Shown: positions 6,101 through 8,559 of the stretch, piece by piece | How positions within the stretch are numbered: the stretch's first letter is position 1 | How the letters are laid out: each line of letters opens with the position of its first letter | From: JAAYAY01 sp964429355 | Lineage (GTDB): Bacteria; Planctomycetota; Planctomycetia; Pirellulales; Thermoguttaceae | Length of the DNA stretch: 8,559 nucleotides | Assembly (NCBI GenBank): GCA_964429355.1 | Contig: CAYSCH010000400.1 | Location: 1 to 8,559 of the forward strand | Reading direction: 5' to 3' | Notes under the pieces: generated by a model | The model's database searches: none | Told to the model about the DNA's origin: nothing | The model's input: only the letters and a program-made list of their open reading frames with translations | Translations under genes and position numbers: made by a program

Positions 6101-7161
6101 CCACGCCCTGTCGGCAGTAACCCGGCGTCGGTGAAACTCCTGTCGTTCTGGTTCAGCAAAACGGTTATGTTGCTCGCATCTGCATTTGGGACCAGCAGGT
6201 CCAGGTCGCTGTCACCGTCGAAGTCGTGTGCCAGGGGACGAGATGGATAGTACCCTGTTGCATATCGGACTTCGTCGACGAAACGGCCGTCGCCTGTGCC
6301 GAAAAAGACAGAGAGGTTGTGATCGTGATGGTTGGCAACGACAAGATCGGTCCAGCTGTCTTGATCCAGATCGGCCAACTCGAGCCCAATCGGATACTGT
6401 CCCACCTCGTAACACGTCTCGGCCTGGAAGTTTCCTTCCCCTTGTCCTAGGAGCACGGAGACGCTGTTGTCCAGCGAGTTGGCCGTGACCATGTCGAGGT
6501 GGTCGTCGCCATTCAGGTCGCCCACCGACACGGCCCGGGCGCCTTCACTGGCGGCGATTTCAAAATGGTCACCGAAGGTTCCATTGCCGTGGCCGGGAAG
6601 GACGAGCACACGCCCCTCTTTGTAGTCCGCCGCCACGATATCCAATTCGCCGTCCTCGTTGACGTCCACGACCTCAAGATCCAGAAGAATCGTCCCCGGC
6701 AGATCCTGCAATTGGGGCTCGAAGGTGCCATCCTCCTGTCCCAGAAAAAGAGTGATCGATGAGGCATTTCCCGTGACGAGATCGACATGCCCGTCGTTGT
6801 TGACATCCCCCGCAGCAATGCACTCTGGTTGGCCGCCCACCGAGTGGCGGACGGCCTCCGCGAAAGTGCCGTCTCCATGCCCGAGCAGTACGGCGATCTC
6901 ATTGGCGACACGATCCGTGGTGGCGACGTCGGGATTGCCGTCCCCGTTGAAATCCGCGAGCACCATGTCGTCGGGGTTTTCTCCAACCGGAAACATCTCG
7001 CCCGGGAACATCCCGTGAGGGTTGAGGGAGGCGGCGTCGAGAAGGGTCCGCTTTTCCAGAGGTTCCACCGCAAGGGACCGTTCGGCCCGGCGACGGCACG
7101 GCCGCGGTATCGCGGTGCGCTGATGGAACACCGTATTCTCGTGCTTTCCAAAGAACCCCAT
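3181..7161 (-). CDS. Large secreted FG-GAP/Calx-beta repeat protein with LEPR-XLL-like N-terminus
   Basis: A 1326-residue acidic protein, probably cell-surface or extracellular. The basic N-terminus ends in VEPLEKRTLLDAA (32-44), resembling the LEPR-XLL region of large planctomycete repeat proteins; no ordinary hydrophobic signal peptide is visible. Residues 50-740 hold 14 FG-GAP units, each with a DxNxDGxxD-type calcium-binding loop, mostly followed by LLGxGDGTF. Residues about 755-858 form a Calx-beta-like domain (SSGDTTEGTVSPASLTFTP at 786-804, then VTVTGIDDD). About 860-960 resembles a bacterial pre-peptidase C-terminal-like beta-sandwich (weak). From 1004 to 1310 come about seven repeats near 48 residues. 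There are no catalytic motifs. A role in adhesion, matrix or protein binding is inferred from FG-GAP and Calx-beta families. It is probably cotranscribed with the cysteine-cluster gene 46 nt upstream. The start is supported by GAGG 7 nt before the ATG. Confidence 0.92.
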   Translation of the reverse strand: MGFFGKHENTVFHQRTAIPRPCRRRAERSLAVEPLEKRTLLDAASLNPHGMFPGEMFPVGENPDDMVLADFNGDGNPDVATTDRVANEIAVLLGHGDGTFAEAVRHSVGGQPECIAAGDVNNDGHVDLVTGNASSITLFLGQEDGTFEPQLQDLPGTILLDLEVVDVNEDGELDIVAADYKEGRVLVLPGHGNGTFGDHFEIAASEGARAVSVGDLNGDDHLDMVTANSLDNSVSVLLGQGEGNFQAETCYEVGQYPIGLELADLDQDSWTDLVVANHHDHNLSVFFGTGDGRFVDEVRYATGYYPSRPLAHDFDGDSDLDLLVPNADASNITVLLNQNDRSFTDAGLLPTGRGPHEIIVEDINSDGLEDLTVLAWSASAVVVHLANEDGSYQFPAHHTTEIEPQNVALADFNCDGHLDAVSMNPIPSETFQPFTVSVHLGLGDGTFGAEIRTELPGYNESPLMGDVNEDGYLDLLFTYEDGRSRTILLGNGDGTFAALPQRLTEPCYPQVLEDVDRDGHLDLVCDSQKTGDQNVSIGVYRGHGDGTFTLASNLAISHELASGRFWEFSVVKSMNGDEYPDLVVFGSTGTLIVLLGKEGATFHEPQIYDVRGGVEYGIEDFNDDGYPDSFVRTTDSLLILLNQGDGTFAAPLSSPDDAWITNSLATDLNRDGHADILSVIYQGHVRIRLGLGDGTFAQAVEYATGSFPGVPAIGDLDEDGWSDLVMADLWTGNIALSLQIPRAGTQPHGITLGGASHLVTAEDGGTASFKVTLDNRPTANVTILLSSGDTTEGTVSPASLTFTPENWSTPQIVTVTGIDDDRIDGPIAFSILVDPSASADPVYAAAALQNLQVVNIDDELVVDDLGVIDFRELNGQDLSGGVRGYSFQAMRSGLLTAEISASTTDALLELALFNADRVETPLIRSSSNASPVRVEWTVREGEQYTLLASGSAAAAKLRIANLIQHDGSQITIHGTDQDDVYRFWAPGWRIVVNDLAYDFNGPEFHKFVIDGAAGTDVLVMFDSPADDTMRSASGLVSLAGPGYQAEAVGFETTMVRADFGGKDVAQLDITRDTEAFIGTPGSSQLTGHAYLLLAERFEAVHAYRRPGGSGAPLLVGSDKNDKWKSYETHTLLRAVDSSYLVRTKFFDKVFVDGGPGGTDTAIFYDTSDDETFHFDGRDLTSRIIGGGRGEHVATGFRHVVVYGGEGHDTAYLTGSAGEQNDVFYLKSHKSGLVAERIDVTVRGFDTVHAEADQQGLDIARIYDTSGNDHLEVAGNTARLYRRNGDSLELLYEAIAVERVKAYRSTGDDTRDIQDHTLDLLLYGWDQ
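3232..4152 (-). repeat. C-terminal module of about seven 48-residue repeats (protein-level)
   Basis: Residues 1004-1310 contain copies of a pattern F-x-x-V, then G-x-D-x-A-x-x-Y-D-T-S-x-N-D, then a short strand. Anchors lie near F1004, F1050, F1097, F1146, F1196, F1244 and V1296. The clearest copies are FFDKVFVDGGPGGTDTAIFY, GFRHVVVYGGEGHDTAYL and GFDTVHAE followed by ARIYDTSGND. The outer copies are diverged. Similar GxDxAxLYDSxGND repeats occur, from memory, in other planctomycete giant proteins. A stacked beta structure is inferred. Confidence 0.65.
4942..7014 (-). repeat. Fourteen tandem FG-GAP units (protein-level repeat)
   Basis: Calcium-loop motifs begin at residues 70, 119, 166, 215, 264, 313, 362, 411, 466, 514, 573, 620, 667 and 715. 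Steps are mostly 47-49 residues, with 55 and 59 the widest. FG-GAP domains fold as seven-bladed propellers, so 14 units match two complete propellers (inference). Unit 11 lacks the first aspartate (SMNGDEYPD), and units 4, 5, 6 and 11 replace the loop glycine, so not every site should bind calcium. Confidence 0.85.
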
Positions 7162-7168
7162 TCGTCAG

Positions 7169-7177
7169 CCTCTTCCT
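7169..7177 (-). promoter_or_regulatory. Ribosome binding site of the large repeat protein
   Basis: Minus-strand AGGAAGAGG ends 7 nt before the ATG at 7161, inside the 46-nt gap to the cysteine-cluster gene. This supports the start and translation from a shared transcript. No hairpin terminator is visible in the gap. Confidence 0.65.
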
Positions 7178-7207
7178 TCCGCCTTGCCTTTTTCGTTCCC
7201 CACCCCT

Positions 7208-8284
7208 TCAGGATATCCTTCCGACAGGGTAAATACTACTGCTCGGCTGAACATCACAAGATCCGATTCCGGCAGCGTCTTCATCGGCCCGGGACGGCAC
7301 AGGAACGGGGTGCAGGCGGCGCCCGTCGAAGAGCGCCAGGCGATGGATCTTGCCATCGGCCACAGCGGCCAGCAGCACGGGAACTGCGATCTTCGCCTGA
7401 AACCACTGGCGGACACGGCAATACTCTTCGCAACAGAACGAGTGGCACACATCCGAACGCATTTCGAGCGGCAATGTACATCCATGCGCCGCGTGGTACA
7501 CGCAACTTTCCTGGAACGACACCGCCGGCAAATACGACGCGTACGCTCGCACCATATCTTCGAGTTCGACGCCGCGATCGGACCGAGTGTAACGGGCAAT
7601 CTGCGTCTCGCGAAGATACGCATTCGTCCCGCCCGACAGGCAGCAATACCCGCCGCATACCGCACAGGATTGCCCCCAGGGATCCGGCTCCGACGGCTCA
7701 TCGGCCAACCGGCCGGGGGCCTCCCGTTTCGGGGTGCCTGGTTGATGGGTGGCGTCTCGCCTCATCACACCGACGAGCGACTCGACCTGGTTGATGAACT
7801 CCTGTTTGCGAGATTCCGGCAGGCAGGCCAGTCCTCGCGTGTTCGCCGGCAGCAGCAGGACGTCCAGAACGCCGGGCTTCTGCCACTCGAGATTGCCGGT
7901 TGCCGGCGCCAGCTCTTTTGCCGTGCGGAACCATCGCCGCGCCTTGGCTCGCGCAACGGTGGCATAACGGAGGCGCTGGCTGGCACGTGTTGCCGCGTCT
8001 GGCGACTGACTCTGGCGATGGGCCGCCCGGCAATGGGGATCATCGCAGGTCTGCTCGAAGGCCTGCCGAGGGCTCAGCACAACCCCGCAGATCCGGCAGA
8101 CGTCGTTGCGGAGTCGATCGGCAACGGACAAGAGCGTCAGCGGGGTCTGGCCGGCGACAGGGTGACTTCCGCCCGGAGGTTGGAACCGATTGCCGCACCA
8201 GACGCACGCCGGCGGCACGCTCTCATGCTGCGTCCAGAGGGTGGTAAACCGACGGCACTGTTGGCACTGCAGGTAACGCAACAT
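7208..8284 (-). CDS. Cysteine-cluster protein: two zinc-ribbon-like modules plus YkgJ-like C-terminal region
   Basis: A 358-residue protein with 20 cysteines in ordered groups. Residues 7-30 carry CxxC-N16-CxxC (C7, C10, C27, C30), a zinc-ribbon pattern. Residues 63-85 carry CRIC and then CDDPHC (C63, C66, C80, C85), a second ribbon. Residues 207-289 carry CAVCGGYCC, then C261, GCTLP (268-272), MRSDVC (275-280) and CCEEYC (284-289). This matches the general pattern of YkgJ-type metal or Fe-S cysteine-cluster proteins. The middle (95-200) is poorly conserved to the eye. There is no signal peptide or membrane segment, so it is probably cytoplasmic. The ATG at 8284 is chosen because GAGG lies 8 nt upstream and the first CxxC follows directly. 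The frame stays open to 8545, but that extension is low-complexity Pro/Arg sequence; an ATG at 8428 is the alternative. Its biochemical role is unknown. Confidence 0.78.
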   Translation of the reverse strand: MLRYLQCQQCRRFTTLWTQHESVPPACVWCGNRFQPPGGSHPVAGQTPLTLLSVADRLRNDVCRICGVVLSPRQAFEQTCDDPHCRAAHRQSQSPDAATRASQRLRYATVARAKARRWFRTAKELAPATGNLEWQKPGVLDVLLLPANTRGLACLPESRKQEFINQVESLVGVMRRDATHQPGTPKREAPGRLADEPSEPDPWGQSCAVCGGYCCLSGGTNAYLRETQIARYTRSDRGVELEDMVRAYASYLPAVSFQESCVYHAAHGCTLPLEMRSDVCHSFCCEEYCRVRQWFQAKIAVPVLLAAVADGKIHRLALFDGRRLHPVPVPSRADEDAAGIGSCDVQPSSSIYPVGRIS

Positions 8285-8292
8285 CGGATCGG

Positions 8293-8296
8293 CCTC
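8293..8296 (-). promoter_or_regulatory. Ribosome binding site deciding the cysteine-cluster gene start
   Basis: Minus-strand GAGG lies 8 nt before the ATG at 8284. It is short, but the ATG at 8428 has no comparable site, so it favours the shorter protein. Confidence 0.45.
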
Positions 8297-8379
8297 GTCT
8301 TCGCGAAGGGCATCTGTCCCACAGCCTACATGAAATCGTCGCCGCCGCCAACGCCCCCGTCGGTCCGGCACAAGGGGGG

Positions 8380-8415
8380 CTCGAAAGGATGGAGGGTCTC
8401 GAAAGGAAGGCGGGG
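8380..8415 (+). repeat. Imperfect 18-nt tandem repeat
   Basis: Two adjacent 18-nt units both begin CTCGAAAGGA (8380-8397 and 8398-8415) and agree at 15 of 18 positions. They lie about 100 nt before the cysteine-cluster start, inside its probable leader. Confidence 0.5.
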
Positions 8416-8512
8416 GAAACTGGTGCATTTTAACAGGGGTAACCTTTATATTTCGGGCCGCGTGTGGGTGTGTGCTCAAAAACAGATAGGGCGAGAGCGG
8501 CGGCCGTAAGTG

Positions 8513-8540
8513 ATAATAGTGTACGTCTTTACAGATCCAA
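8513..8540 (-). promoter_or_regulatory. Candidate promoter for the cysteine-cluster/repeat-protein unit
   Basis: On the minus strand, TTGGAT (8535-8540) and TATTAT (8513-8518) are 16 nt apart. The -10 matches consensus at 5 of 6, but the -35 only at 3 of 6. It would leave a leader of about 220 nt spanning the tandem repeat. Confidence 0.25.
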
Positions 8541-8559
8541 AGCAAACCCTAACCACGAG

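Larger units (their letters stand above)
8297..8559. other. Upstream region of the cysteine-cluster gene, no gene seen
   Basis: No supported coding region lies here on either strand. The part nearest the gene is GC-rich and low in complexity, with an imperfect tandem repeat at 8380-8415. The distal part (about 8420-8559) is clearly more AT-rich and is the likely promoter zone. Confidence 0.5.

Noticed and set aside
5488..6120. A 210-codon plus-strand frame opposite the repeat protein
   Set aside because: It lies antisense within the FG-GAP region, where the repeated Asp/Gly codons keep the opposite strand open. Its translation shows no domain of its own.
6787..8509. Long plus-strand frames (6787-7794 and 7184-8509) opposite the start of the repeat protein and the cysteine-cluster gene
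   Set aside because: The minus strand carries clear cysteine and FG-GAP motifs with ribosome binding sites, while the plus-strand translations are Arg/Pro-rich without motifs. They are mirror frames caused by GC bias.
8285..8545. N-terminal extension of the cysteine-cluster protein to 8428 or 8545
   Set aside because: The extension is Pro/Arg-rich, includes the translated tandem repeat, and lacks a ribosome binding site. The ATG at 8284 has GAGG upstream and begins right before the first CxxC.

Overview
The window looks like a chromosomal segment of a Planctomycetes-group bacterium (inference). The grounds are its high GC content and the N-terminal motif of the largest gene, an LEPR-XLL-like sorting region (LEKRTLLD). 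That motif precedes FG-GAP repeats and a Calx-beta-like domain, an architecture familiar from giant planctomycete surface proteins. Short palindromic intergenic elements fit the same picture.

Layout. (1) Positions 1-535, minus strand: 5' part of a GDP-mannose 3,5-epimerase-like sugar-nucleotide epimerase, cut by the window edge. (2) 536-968: a divergent intergenic region. (3) 969-2129, plus: a fusion of an HxGH nucleotidylyltransferase and a compact GHMP-kinase-like domain, probably another activated-sugar enzyme. (4) 2130-2615: an intergenic stretch with a duplicated REP-like element, two other palindromes and candidate promoters. (5) 2616-3176, plus: a Nudix hydrolase of the ADP-ribose pyrophosphatase type. 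(6) 3181-7161, minus: a 1326-residue FG-GAP/Calx-beta repeat protein that meets the Nudix gene tail to tail, 4 nt apart. (7) 7208-8284, minus: a cysteine-cluster protein with two zinc-ribbon-like CxxC modules and a YkgJ-like C-terminal half. It lies 46 nt upstream of the repeat protein and is probably cotranscribed with it. (8) 8285-8559: leader or upstream region with no gene seen.

How they may work together. The two left genes are divergent and both look like nucleotide-sugar enzymes, so this edge probably belongs to a polysaccharide or glycoconjugate cluster that continues leftward. The right half is a two-gene unit joining a metal-binding cysteine-rich protein to a large secreted protein. 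Its most notable internal structure is 14 FG-GAP motifs at about 49-residue spacing, matching two seven-bladed propellers. A C-terminal run of about seven repeats of roughly 48 residues follows. No RNA gene, CRISPR array, transposase or integrase was recognised.
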